Source of the DNA: an uncultured Oscillospiraceae bacterium
Lineage (GTDB): Bacteria; Bacillota; Clostridia; Oscillospirales; Oscillospiraceae
Assembly: GCA_910587785.1 (NCBI GenBank)
Contig: CAJUOA010000065.1
Span: forward strand, 1 to 19,717
Reading direction: 5' to 3'
Length of the DNA: 19,717 nt
Shown here: positions 1 through 7,165 of the stretch, piece by piece
How the letters are laid out: each line of letters opens with the position of its first letter
Numbering within the stretch: position 1 is the stretch's first letter
Made by a program: the position numbers and the translations under genes
Notes under the pieces: generated by a model
The model's input: only the letters and a program-made list of their open reading frames with translations
What the model was told of the DNA's origin: nothing
Databases searched by the model: none

Positions 1-59
1 CGCCTGTGGCTGGCTGCCACGAACATGGGGCAAATATATAGTAACAGGAGGAATCCGCC

Positions 60-934
60 ATGCTTCCGGCTCTGTTTCTGACCCTCGCCGCCCTTGCGTT
101 CACCCTGTTCCGCCTGTGGGCCTGCCGCGCCCAGCTCCTGGACATGGCCCGCACCCTGGAGGAGACTCCAGCCGAGAGCAGCCTCCGCCTGACCGTGCGG
201 CTGGAGAGCAGCGCCGTACGGCGGCTGTGTTGTGCGGTGAACCGGCGGCTGGATGAGGGCCGGGACCTTCGCCTGGAGACCCTGCGGGGGGAGCAGGAGC
301 TGCGGTACACCATGGCCTGCATCTCCCACGACATCCGCCCCCCCTTGGCCGGGGCCATGGGCTATCTCCAGCTTCTGGAGGCCGAGCCGGAGCGCCGGGA
401 GTACCTGGGCATCGTCTTAAAGCGGCTGGGGGAGCTGGAGGGACTGCTGGACGAGCTGTTTTTGTACACCCGCCTGCAGAGCGAGACGGCCCCTCTGGAG
501 TGCCGGGAGACGGCGGCTCTGCCGCCCCTGTGGGACGCCCTGGCGGACCTCTGCCCCCAATTAGAGGCCGCGGGCATCACGCCGGACCTGCGCTTCAACC
601 GGGAGGACATGACAGTCTGGGGGGACGCGGCGGCACTGGGCCGGATGTACCGGAACCTGACCGTCAACGCCCTGCGCCACGGCGGCGGGGGGCTGGTGAT
701 CTCCGGCGGGGACGGCGTGATCTGCTTCTCCAACCCCCTGGGACCAGGTCCCAGGCCCGACCCGGAGCATCTCTTTGACCGCTTCTACCAGGGCAGTCCC
801 GCCCGGGGGAAGGGGGAGCCGGTCTGGGCCTCGCCATTGTGCGGGAGTTGATGGAGCGGATGGGGGCCCAGGCCTCCGCAGGGATCACAGGCAATACGCT
901 GGAGATCAAGCTGACCTTTGCGCGCGGAGCATGA
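60..934 (+). pseudogene. Sensor histidine kinase, frameshifted in the last ATP-binding motif
   Basis: This is a membrane-linked two-component sensor kinase. AGGAGG at 47-52 sets the ATG start at 60. One hydrophobic segment lies at residues 1-20. The HisKA dimerisation box has the phospho-acceptor His90 in CISHDIRPPLAG, and an N box follows (TVNALRHGGG). The open frame runs to 851 but ends in an unrelated tail. From about 812, the frame one base back reads GGAGLGLAIV, the glycine-rich G2 loop of the Bergerat fold, and continues to a stop at 932-934. The break lies in runs of G at 805-816, so one base is missing relative to an intact gene of about 290 residues. This could be a true mutation, a sequencing error in a G run, or (less likely) slippage. 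A response regulator would be expected just upstream, but only 59 bases are visible and no frame in them is recognisable. Confidence 0.75.
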
Positions 935-944
935 GGTGAATCGA

Positions 945-985
945 GGGGGACGCGGGGCAGACTGCCCCGCGTCCCCCTGTTTTTT
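945..985 (+). terminator. Rho-independent terminator after the kinase gene
   Basis: A perfect 15-bp stem (945-959 with 963-977, arms GGGGGACGCGGGGCA and its complement) has a 3-base loop and is followed by a T run at 980-985. It lies 11 bases after the shifted-frame stop of the kinase gene. That placement supports 934 as the original gene end. Confidence 0.9.
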
Positions 986-996
986 GAAAGTTTCCT

Positions 997-1025
997 TTGA
1001 TAGCTGTCTTTTTCTGTACTATTCT
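997..1025 (+). promoter_or_regulatory. Sigma-A-type promoter before the ABC remnant
   Basis: TTGATA (997-1002), a 17-base spacer and TATTCT (1020-1025) lie upstream of the decayed ABC ATPase gene. The promoter looks better preserved than the gene it serves. Confidence 0.5.
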
Positions 1026-1135
1026 GTGCTTGTAACAATAATACAGATAGAGACGGGAGGCGTTGCCCGCTTAAACGGAATATCCCTTGAGAAAATGCTC
1101 AATTTTTGAACGCTACCGTATGAGGAGGATTGACA

Positions 1136-1712
1136 ATGAAGAGTGCTCTGACCATATCGGGGCTGACCGGCGAGAACGGCGCGGGCAAAAGCACCACCAT
1201 CAACGCGGCCCTGGGCCTGATCGGGCGGGAGGCCGGCCGCTGTCCATCTCCGGCAGTGAGGAGCTGGACAGCGGCGCCAAGGAGGAGATCGGCGTGGTAT
1301 TCGACGGGAGCAACTATCCCGACATTCGCTCCCCCCGGAAGATCAGCGCTGTGATGAAGCGTATCTACCGCTCGTGGGATGAGGCGGCGTTTTTTCAGCT
1401 TCTGAAGAAGCTCTCCCTGCCCCCGGACAAGCAGATCAGGCAGTTTTCCAAGGGGATGAAGATGAAATTGGCCATCTCCGCCGCCCTCTCCCACCACTCC
1501 AGACTCCTGATTCTGGACGAGGCCACCAGCGGCCTGGAGAAAATTGCCGACTACATCGTCTTTATCCACGCCGGGCGGGTGGTCTTTTCCAGGCCCAAGG
1601 ACGAGCTGACCGAGCAGTACGGCATCCTCAAGTGCAGCGCGGCCCAGTTTGACGCGCTGGTGGCCGGCCGGGAGCAGGTGCAGAAAAAATATCCGAAGGC
1701 CATGGTGGTCCC
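1136..1712 (+). pseudogene. ABC transporter ATPase, decayed
   Basis: Remains of a nucleotide-binding subunit of an ABC exporter. A good ribosome site (GAGGAGG) precedes the ATG at 1136. The start reads MKSALTISGLT and then jumps directly to the Walker A motif GENGAGKST, so about 30 residues normally lying between them are missing. The frame breaks near 1228-1243. The second frame carries EEIGVVFDGSNYP, the signature region QFSKGMKMKLAIS and Walker B LLILDEATSGL, then jumps to EKIADYIVFIHAGRVVF. The segment that should hold the H-loop histidine is therefore deleted. The last family-like stretch is QKKYPKAMVV near 1681-1710. Two in-frame deletions plus a frameshift rule out function. The parent family resembles the YtrB/BcrA-like ATPases of Clostridia. 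Confidence 0.8.
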
Positions 1713-1827
1713 TGCGGGATCGACGAGGTGGACCTGTGCGTGATCTTCGCCAACGCCCTGGACAACGCCATCGCCGCCTGCCGGTCCGCGGCGGGGGAGC
1801 GGTCCATCCGTATCACCGGGAGACAGC
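1713..1827 (+). pseudogene. Fragment of a GHKL-type sensor kinase
   Basis: The frame containing GIDEVDLCVIFANALDNAIA matches the N box of the ATPase domain of AgrC/LytS-like GHKL kinases, followed by RSIRITGRQ. Nothing before or after it is recognisable: the preceding DNA belongs to the ABC remnant and the homology stops near 1825. It appears to be a short internal piece fused to the ABC remnant by deletion. No start or ribosome site is associated with it. Confidence 0.65.
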
Positions 1828-1828
1828 A

Positions 1829-1846
1829 TAAGAAAACCTTAAGAAA
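1829..1846 (+). repeat. Tandem TAAGAAA half-sites
   Basis: TAAGAAA occurs at 1829-1835 and 1840-1846, an 11-bp period like that of OmpR-family response regulator sites. The repeats sit about 20-35 bases upstream of the -35 region for the 133-residue membrane protein gene. A regulatory role is only a suggestion. Confidence 0.3.
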
Positions 1847-1863
1847 TTCCGCGGGGAAAGAGG

Positions 1864-1892
1864 TGGAAATCCGGCGGACATCGTGCTATAAT
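1864..1892 (+). promoter_or_regulatory. Extended -10 promoter
   Basis: TATAAT at 1887-1892 is preceded by TGC (extended -10). The -35 region, TGGAAA at 1864-1869 with 17-bp spacing, is weak. It drives the membrane protein and GNAT pair. Confidence 0.65.
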
Positions 1893-1923
1893 GGCAGGAA
1901 AATCTTGAATTTGGAGGGAGCAT

Positions 1924-2325
1924 ATGGACAAGAAAAAAATGACCGGCATCGTGTCGTGGTACGGGGTCATCTATACCGTAATCACCCTGTTGAACAGTGT
2001 TTTATACCTCTGCAGCGGCATCTGCGAGGACCCCAGCGGCAACTGGCACGAGCTGGACAGAGCCATCATCCTCCTGATCGGCTTCGCGGCCTTTGGACTG
2101 TGTACGAGCCTGACGGTGAAGCCGCTGATTTTGCGGTATGTGATCGCCTACATTCCGTCCCAGCTGCTGGCGTTCGCCTATGTTTGGTTCACCGGACTGC
2201 GGGAGCCCTTGGCGAAGTCCGCCTATCAGGACATCTGGATCAACTTTACAGGACTTTTTGTGGTGCTGAGCCTTGTCAGCGCCGCTGCCAGCTTTTGGAA
2301 GAACAAGAAGCGCCGTCAGCAGTGA
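1924..2325 (+). CDS. Small four-helix membrane protein, unknown function
   Basis: A 133-residue integral membrane protein. The start at 1924 follows GGAGGG at about 1913-1918. Four hydrophobic segments are visible: around residues 8-30 (IVSWYGVIYTVITLLNS), 45-62, 68-90 (YVIAYIPSQLLAFAYVWF) and 104-124. A lysine/arginine-rich C-terminus (KNKKRRQQ) suggests a cytoplasmic end. The conserved-looking loop GNWHELDRAIILLIG recalls a clostridial family of uncharacterised short membrane proteins (possibly DUF6608, from memory and not verified). It is the first gene of a two-gene unit, with the acetyltransferase gene starting 15 bases downstream. No enzymatic motif is seen. Confidence 0.8.
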   Translation: MDKKKMTGIVSWYGVIYTVITLLNSVLYLCSGICEDPSGNWHELDRAIILLIGFAAFGLCTSLTVKPLILRYVIAYIPSQLLAFAYVWFTGLREPLAKSAYQDIWINFTGLFVVLSLVSAAASFWKNKKRRQQ

Positions 2326-2340
2326 AAAGGGGACCAAACG

Positions 2341-2934
2341 ATGGAACATCAGACAGTTATAGCGGAAACGGATCGGTTGATTCTGAGAAGATACAAAAAA
2401 GAGGACTTGCAGGACCTCTTCGCGTATCTATCCGACGCGGAAGTTGTAAAATATGAGCCGCATAGACCGCTGACCCTGGAGGAAACGGAAGAGGCGCTCC
2501 AATGGCGCATGGGAACCGAAGAGATGATCGCCGTGGAGTTGAAAGATTCCCACAGGCTCATCGGCAACGTCTATATGGGAAAGCGGGAATTCGAGACGGT
2601 GGAGCTCGGCTTTGTGTTCCACCGGAGCTATTGGGGGCACGGCTATGCCGCCGAGAGCTGCAGGGCCCTGATCCAGCAGGCATTTTCAAAGGGAGTGCAC
2701 AGGATCTGCGCGGAGTGCGACCCCCGCAACGAGCGCTCCTGGAGGCTGCTGGAGGCCCTGGGCTTTCAGCGGGAGGGCCATTTGCGCCAAAACGTCTACT
2801 TTTGGAAGGATGAAGCCGGAGCGCCCCTTTGGAAGGACACCTATCTGTACGCTGAATTGAACGACGCGGCAGCGGCGCGGTACGGCCCGGGGGACGGCCC
2901 CGGCGCGGGCCTGAGCGCGGTGCGCCTCTCGTAA
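2341..2934 (+). CDS. GNAT N-acetyltransferase, RimJ/RimL-like
   Basis: A 197-residue acetyl-CoA-dependent acyltransferase. The N-terminus TDRLILRRYKKEDLQDLF is typical of the RimJ/RimL branch of GNAT enzymes. The acetyl-CoA pyrophosphate loop is in FVFHRSYWGHGYAAESC (residues about 92-108). Motif B is near ECDPRNERSWRLLEALGF. The last 20 residues are Gly/Ala-rich and outside the family fold, possibly a recent extension past the original stop. The ribosome site is a modest AAAAGGGG upstream of 2341. It is translated from the same message as the preceding membrane protein. The substrate (protein N-terminus, antibiotic or other amine) cannot be told from sequence. Confidence 0.85.
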   Translation: MEHQTVIAETDRLILRRYKKEDLQDLFAYLSDAEVVKYEPHRPLTLEETEEALQWRMGTEEMIAVELKDSHRLIGNVYMGKREFETVELGFVFHRSYWGHGYAAESCRALIQQAFSKGVHRICAECDPRNERSWRLLEALGFQREGHLRQNVYFWKDEAGAPLWKDTYLYAELNDAAAARYGPGDGPGAGLSAVRLS

Positions 2935-2946
2935 AGCACAGGTCCA

Positions 2947-2976
2947 CGCCCCCCGCGTCCGTGAGGACGGGGGGGT
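2947..2976 (+). terminator. Hairpin, possible terminator
   Basis: A C-rich arm (2947-2960) and a G-rich arm (2965-2975) pair around GTGA with one bulge, followed only by TCTT. It lies 13 bases after the acetyltransferase stop. The poor T run makes intrinsic termination uncertain. Confidence 0.35.
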
Positions 2977-3000
2977 CTTGCGAAAGGTGTCTTCACTGCG

Positions 3001-3029
3001 TTGACGGGCTAGACATTGCGTGCTATAAT
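3001..3029 (+). promoter_or_regulatory. Strong sigma-A promoter for tldD-tldE
   Basis: TTGACG (3001-3006), a 17-base spacer and TATAAT (3024-3029) with an extended TGC. AAGGAGGT at 3053-3060 follows in the short leader. Confidence 0.85.
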
Positions 3030-3066
3030 AGGGCAGAAAACGCAGAATCAAAAAGGAGGTCCTATT

Positions 3067-4476
3067 GTGTTCTCAAATCTTGACCGGTTGAAGCCCGGGC
3101 TCAAGCAGCTGGTGGCCGCCCTGCGGCAGACCTATCCCTACGCCTCCGTGCTCGCTGTGGCGGACGACAGCCGCTCATGGCGCATCAGCCGGAGCGGCAC
3201 CAGCATCTCCACCGCCGGCATGGGCGGAGGGAGCGGCTTTGTGGTCCGGGTGTTCGACCACACGGGGTGCGCGGAGTACTCCTTCAACGAGTTTTCCGAG
3301 GCCCACATCCCCGACATCTGCGCCACCTTGGCCGAGCGCCTGCGGGAGCAGGCGGAGGCCCTGGGGGACATCGCCCCCCTGCCCACCCCCCTGCCCGTCG
3401 ACGAGCCCGCGGAGCTCCGGGAGGCCACCGAGTGCCGCCGCCACCCCGCAGACATGGGGGACGAGGCCATCCTCAAGGAGCTGGACGCCATCCGCAAAAA
3501 TGCCATGGCTATCGACGGGCGGGTGCTGGATGTGCAGGTGGGGGCCAGCTACCGCTCCTTCCGCAAGCTCTTCCTCTCGGAAAACCGGGACCTGGACCAG
3601 ACGGTTACCTATATGACCGCCATGGTCTCCGCCGTGGCCGCCCGGGGGCAGGAGATGAAAAGCGCCTTCCGCGCCTTCGGCAGTCTCGGCGGGGCGGAGG
3701 TGCTCCAGCAGGCGGGGGAGGGGGCCGGAGAGGCCGTCCGCGCCGCCCTGGACCTGCTGGAGAGCGAACCCATCCCTCCGGGGGAGTACGAGTGCATCTG
3801 CGACCCGGGCACCACGGGCATGATCGTCCACGAGGCTTTCGGCCACGGCGTGGAGATGGACATGTTCGTCAAGGACCGGGCCCAGGCGAAGCACTTCGTG
3901 GATAAGCAGGTGGCAAGCGAGCTGGTCACCATGCACGACGGCGCCGTGGAGCAGACCGCCTTCCAGTTCTTTGACGACGAGGGCACCCTTACCGGCGACA
4001 CGGTCATCATCGACAAGGGCATCCTCCGCCGGGGCATGTGCGACGCCCTCAGCGCCGGACGCCTGGGCGCCGCCCCCACCGGCAACGGCCGCCGGGAGAG
4101 CTTCGAGCGCAAGGCCTACACCCGCATGACCAACACCTACTTTGAGGCGGGGGAGTCCACTCTGGAGGAGATGATCGCCTCCGTGGACTACGGCTTCCTC
4201 CTGGAGAACGCCGCCAGCGGCATGGAGGACCCCAAAAACTGGGGCATCCAGTGCATGGTCACCATGGCCCGGGAGATCAGAGACGGGAAGCTCACCGGGA
4301 AGGTCTACTCCCCCATCGTGCTCACCGGGTACGTGCCCGATCTCCTCAAGAGCGTGTCCATGATGGGCAGAAAGATGGAGATCTCCGGCAGCGGCTCCTG
4401 CGGCAAGGGGGCCAAGGAGTGGGTCAAGGTCACCGACGGCGGCCCGTATATGAAGGCCCGCATCTCGCTGGGCTAA
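3067..4476 (+). CDS. tldD: TldD-type metalloprotease subunit
   Basis: The catalytic subunit of the TldD/TldE (PmbA) protease. In E. coli this heterodimer processes the microcin B17 precursor and degrades the CcdA antitoxin, acting on unfolded peptides in the cytoplasm. I chose GTG at 3067 because AAGGAGGT ends 6 bases upstream and no better start exists; this gives 469 residues, the family's usual size. The zinc-binding HExxxH motif is HEAFGH at residues 255-260, inside GMIVHEAFGHGVEMD. The conserved C-terminal cysteine that supplies another zinc ligand is likely Cys445 in GSGSCGKG. The tldE gene follows 13 bases later. No precursor peptide or modification gene is nearby, so the local substrate is unknown. 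Confidence 0.93.
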   Translation: MFSNLDRLKPGLKQLVAALRQTYPYASVLAVADDSRSWRISRSGTSISTAGMGGGSGFVVRVFDHTGCAEYSFNEFSEAHIPDICATLAERLREQAEALGDIAPLPTPLPVDEPAELREATECRRHPADMGDEAILKELDAIRKNAMAIDGRVLDVQVGASYRSFRKLFLSENRDLDQTVTYMTAMVSAVAARGQEMKSAFRAFGSLGGAEVLQQAGEGAGEAVRAALDLLESEPIPPGEYECICDPGTTGMIVHEAFGHGVEMDMFVKDRAQAKHFVDKQVASELVTMHDGAVEQTAFQFFDDEGTLTGDTVIIDKGILRRGMCDALSAGRLGAAPTGNGRRESFERKAYTRMTNTYFEAGESTLEEMIASVDYGFLLENAASGMEDPKNWGIQCMVTMAREIRDGKLTGKVYSPIVLTGYVPDLLKSVSMMGRKMEISGSGSCGKGAKEWVKVTDGGPYMKARISLG

Positions 4477-4489
4477 AGGAGGGAAGACG

Positions 4490-5755
4490 ATGATTACCAC
4501 GATCGCAAACATGCTGGGCCGGAAGAACGTCAAGCTCTGGCGCATCAAGGCAGTGGTGGAGGAGACGGCGGAGCTGTTCTTCGTCCGCCGTGAGCTGGAC
4601 ACCCGGCGCATCAAGGACACCCGCAAGTACGAGGTGACCCTCTTCCGGGACATGCCGGAGGGGCGGGCCTCCACCTCGGTGGTCCTCACCCCCTCCATGA
4701 CGGAGGGGCAGATCGCCCGGGCCCTGGATCGGGCCTACGCCGCCGCCCAGTACGCGGCCAACCCTCCTTACCGCCTGCCCGACCCGGTGGAGGAGGCCCA
4801 TGTGTCCAAGGACAGCCCCCTGGCGCGGCGGCCCCTCGCCGAGAGCGCGGGGATCATGGCCAAGGCCCTCTTCGCCCCGGACGTCCAGCCCGACGCCTTC
4901 GTCAACTCCGCCGAGATCTTCGTCAAGCGCGTCTCCTGCCGCATCCACGCCTCCACGGGCACCGACGTCTCCTATACCGACGCCCAGGTCAGCGGGGAGT
5001 TCGTGGTCCAGTGCCGGGAGCCGGAGGACGTGGAGATGTTCAACATGTTCTCCTTCGACACCCTGGATGAGCAGGGCCTCAGCGATAAGGTGGCCGAGGC
5101 CCTCCGCTTCGTGCGGGACCGGGCCCGGGCACAGCGGGTGCTGAAGAGCGGACAGTACGACCTGATCCTCAGCGGGAACTCCGTGGGATCTTTGCTGAGC
5201 TACTATGTGAGCCGCGCCTCCGCCGCCTCGGTGTACGCCCAGTACTCCACCTGGAAGCGGGGGGAGGACGTGCAGGGGGAGACCACCGGTGAGCGGCTGG
5301 ACCTGACGCTCCAGTCCTCCGTGCCCTACAGCGATGAGGGCATCCCCATGCGGGACATGCACCTCATCCAGGACGGCAAGCTCCTGGGCTACCACGGCCC
5401 CGCCCAGTTCTGCCGGTACCTGCGGGTGCCCCCTACGGGGGAGTACCAGCGCTTGGTGTGCGCCAACGGCACGGTGCCCCTTGAGACGCTCAAGGGCAGC
5501 GCCTGCCTGTGGGTGGTGACCTTCTCCGCCTTCCAGACCAACGCCATGAGCGGCCACTTCGGCGGCGAGATCCGCCTTGCCTACCTCATTGAGGACGGCA
5601 AGGTGACGCCGGTGACCGGCGGCTCTGTCAGCGGGAACATCCTGGAGGCCCAGAAGGACCTGCGCTTCTCTACTGAGCGCTACACCTCCGCCCGGTACGA
5701 CGGCCCCTACGCCGTGCGTCTGAAGAACGCCAGCGTGGCCGGGACTGCGGACTGA
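4490..5755 (+). CDS. tldE: TldE/PmbA-type protease partner
   Basis: A 421-residue member of the PmbA/TldE family, the non-catalytic partner that completes the active-site cleft of TldD. The zinc HExxxH motif is absent: the corresponding region (YDLILSGNSVGSLLSYYVS, residues about 222-240) lacks both histidines, as expected for TldE. The C-terminal part has the family features LVCANGTVPLETL and GHFGGEIRLAYLIEDGKV. AAGGAGGG directly after the tldD stop serves as ribosome site for ATG 4490. The two genes share one promoter and end at a shared terminator, which fits obligate co-expression of the heterodimer. Confidence 0.9.
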   Translation: MITTIANMLGRKNVKLWRIKAVVEETAELFFVRRELDTRRIKDTRKYEVTLFRDMPEGRASTSVVLTPSMTEGQIARALDRAYAAAQYAANPPYRLPDPVEEAHVSKDSPLARRPLAESAGIMAKALFAPDVQPDAFVNSAEIFVKRVSCRIHASTGTDVSYTDAQVSGEFVVQCREPEDVEMFNMFSFDTLDEQGLSDKVAEALRFVRDRARAQRVLKSGQYDLILSGNSVGSLLSYYVSRASAASVYAQYSTWKRGEDVQGETTGERLDLTLQSSVPYSDEGIPMRDMHLIQDGKLLGYHGPAQFCRYLRVPPTGEYQRLVCANGTVPLETLKGSACLWVVTFSAFQTNAMSGHFGGEIRLAYLIEDGKVTPVTGGSVSGNILEAQKDLRFSTERYTSARYDGPYAVRLKNASVAGTAD

Positions 5756-5761
5756 TGACAC

Positions 5762-5803
5762 AAAAAAGAGAGGACCTGTCCCCCAGGACAGGCCCTCTTT
5801 TTT
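5762..5803. terminator. Bidirectional terminator between convergent genes
   Basis: An A-rich arm with AGAGAGGACCTGTCC pairs (one mismatch) with GGACAGGCCCTCTTTTTT around a CCCCA loop. There are six A on the left and six T on the right, so it can end tldE from the left and the tandem-GNAT gene from the right. Confidence 0.9.
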
Positions 5804-5804
5804 G

Positions 5805-6956
5805 TTACCGTCTGTTTAAATACGCCTCCCGGGTCAGCTCCAGCTCCATGAGCTCCACCGGCCTGCCGAAGCGGACGTCCTGGGTGGTACCCACCTGCCG
5901 GAACCCGGCCCGCTTGTGGATGGCGATGGCCGGGGCGCGGGTGGTCTCGAAGGTGTTGTGGAGCGCCGGCACGCCGCAGGCCAAAAACGCCCGGCGTAGA
6001 AGGAGCTCCAATGCCTCGCTCCCCCAGCCCCGGCCCCGATAGGGGGCGTAGAGCACCACGCTCATGTCATAGCGCCCCTCGTCCGCGTCCCAGCGGAAGT
6101 TGACGTATCCGGCGAAGTCCCCGGTCTCCCGCACCCGGAGGAAGGCATAGAACTGCTCCGGCTCATGGCCCACCAGGCGCTGGTGCTTAGCGGCCCAGGT
6201 GCTCTCCGGCAGGTCGATGCACCCGGTGTCCGGGTGGTAGCCGCCGTAGGACACGTCCCACCCGGCGTTGTAGGCCATGGTTTCCGGGTCCTCCTGCATC
6301 CGCTGGGCGAACCACATGTCCTCCAAGCGGGGGATGTAGAGCGCCAGGGGGGAGGGGTGCTCCATGCGGCGGCAGTGGGCGGCAAAGGCGTCTTTGTCCA
6401 GCAGGAAGGTGAGGCCGTCATAAGCCCCGCCCCGGACCTTTCGGAGCCCCGGCTTGCGCCGGAACTCCCGGAAGCCCACCTTTTCCGCCAGGGCAGCCAT
6501 CCGCCGGTTGCCGGACCAGGTTTGCAGATAGACCTCCCGGCACCCGGCGTCCAGGTGGTAGCGGACCCAGGCGGTCAGGGCCTTGGTGCCCCAGCCGCCG
6601 GACCAGTAGGCGCTGTCGTAGAGGTCGATCCCCAGGGTCCAGCGGCCCTGGGCGGGGTCTGTGGCGTTGTCGTGATTTTCCAGGATATTGCAGTCCTCGT
6701 CGATGGGGTAGTTGATGACGGTGCCAATATGCACACCCGCCGCGTCCACCTCGAACCGGCGGCGGAAGCCCTCCCGGAAGGTGCGGATCTGCTCCAGCTT
6801 CTTCTGCCGGAAGCCCTCCGGATCGTCGAAGGAGAGAGGCGCCCAGGGGCCGTCCCAGTCCTTCCAGGCCGTCTCCACGGTCCGCCAGCGGATGTGGTCG
6901 GCGATGTCGCTCTCTTTCATGTCGCGCAGGGTGATATCCTGGTAATTGATAACCAT
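5805..6956 (-). CDS. Tandem GNAT acetyltransferase (two domains)
   Basis: A 383-residue protein with two GNAT folds in series. Domain 1 covers about residues 1-185, with the acetyl-CoA loop in AYWSGGWGTKAL and motif B in WSGNRRMAALAEKVGF. Domain 2 covers about 195-383, with PYRGRGWGSEALELLL and TRAPAIAIHKRAGF. Both pyrophosphate loops look intact, so both domains may bind acetyl-CoA. The start is ATG at 6956. GGAGGA on the minus strand lies about 12 bases upstream, which is rather long; no closer start is better. The gene is preceded by a promoter, a possible 13-residue leader peptide and a hairpin. The substrate is unknown; tandem GNATs include aminoglycoside and amine acetylases. Confidence 0.87.
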   Translation of the reverse strand: MVINYQDITLRDMKESDIADHIRWRTVETAWKDWDGPWAPLSFDDPEGFRQKKLEQIRTFREGFRRRFEVDAAGVHIGTVINYPIDEDCNILENHDNATDPAQGRWTLGIDLYDSAYWSGGWGTKALTAWVRYHLDAGCREVYLQTWSGNRRMAALAEKVGFREFRRKPGLRKVRGGAYDGLTFLLDKDAFAAHCRRMEHPSPLALYIPRLEDMWFAQRMQEDPETMAYNAGWDVSYGGYHPDTGCIDLPESTWAAKHQRLVGHEPEQFYAFLRVRETGDFAGYVNFRWDADEGRYDMSVVLYAPYRGRGWGSEALELLLRRAFLACGVPALHNTFETTRAPAIAIHKRAGFRQVGTTQDVRFGRPVELMELELTREAYLNRR

Positions 6957-6983
6957 ATTGTCTGAATTCCTCCATAAAAATTT

Positions 6984-7013
6984 GGAGGGCTTGTTGTCAG
7001 GCGTCCGCCCTCC
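6984..7013 (-). promoter_or_regulatory. Leader hairpin, attenuator-like
   Basis: On the minus strand GGAGGGC (7013-7007) pairs with GCCCTCC (6990-6984) across a 16-base loop. AAATTTTTA follows. The hairpin overlaps the end of the short peptide frame and precedes the ribosome site of the tandem-GNAT gene, the layout of a transcriptional or translational attenuator. The stem is only 7 bp. Confidence 0.4.
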
Positions 7014-7038
7014 GGGTACGCACTGCGGTCTGCTTCAT
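6997..7038 (-). CDS. Possible 13-residue leader peptide
   Basis: A short frame reading MKQTAVRTRRADA then TGA, located between the promoter at 7072-7100 and the tandem-GNAT gene. A weak AAAGGA lies about 13 bases upstream. Three of the last seven residues are Arg. Translation would cover one arm of the hairpin at 6984-7013. It could equally be a chance frame. Confidence 0.3.
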   Translation of the reverse strand: MKQTAVRTRRADA

Positions 7039-7071
7039 GGTTTGGTCCATCCTTTCTTGTTTGATAGAGGC

Positions 7072-7100
7072 AGAATAGCAGATTTTGGCGGGACTGTCCA
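7072..7100 (-). promoter_or_regulatory. Promoter for the tandem-GNAT gene
   Basis: On the minus strand, TGGACA (7100-7095), a 17-base spacer and TATTCT (7077-7072) with an extended TGC. This places a leader of about 110 bases before ATG 6956. Confidence 0.6.
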
Positions 7101-7125
7101 GTTACAGTTGTGTTACAGCGGAAGA

Positions 7126-7160
7126 AGTGCCCCGGAGGAACGCCGTTCCTCCGGGGCACT
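7126..7160 (-). terminator. Terminator hairpin after the SLH-transglutaminase gene
   Basis: A perfect 15-bp stem (7126-7140 with 7146-7160, AGTGCCCCGGAGGAA and complement) with a 5-base loop, starting 5 bases after the stop at 7166. On the minus strand it is followed by TTCTTC rather than a pure T run. Confidence 0.7.
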
Positions 7161-7165
7161 ATGCG

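Noticed and set aside
812..818. Programmed -1 frameshift in the kinase gene
   Set aside because: GGGGG could allow slippage, but there is no clear heptamer or downstream pseudoknot, and the zero-frame product would lack the ATP-binding loop. An indel is simpler.
3175..4698. A 507-codon minus-strand frame opposite tldD
   Set aside because: It is antisense to a clear TldD gene, has shadow composition (Gly/His/Val-rich), and shows no motif or ribosome site. Similar long antisense frames at 4430-5761, 7085-8707, 11982-13511, 13396-15216 and 17780-19030 are rejected for the same reason.
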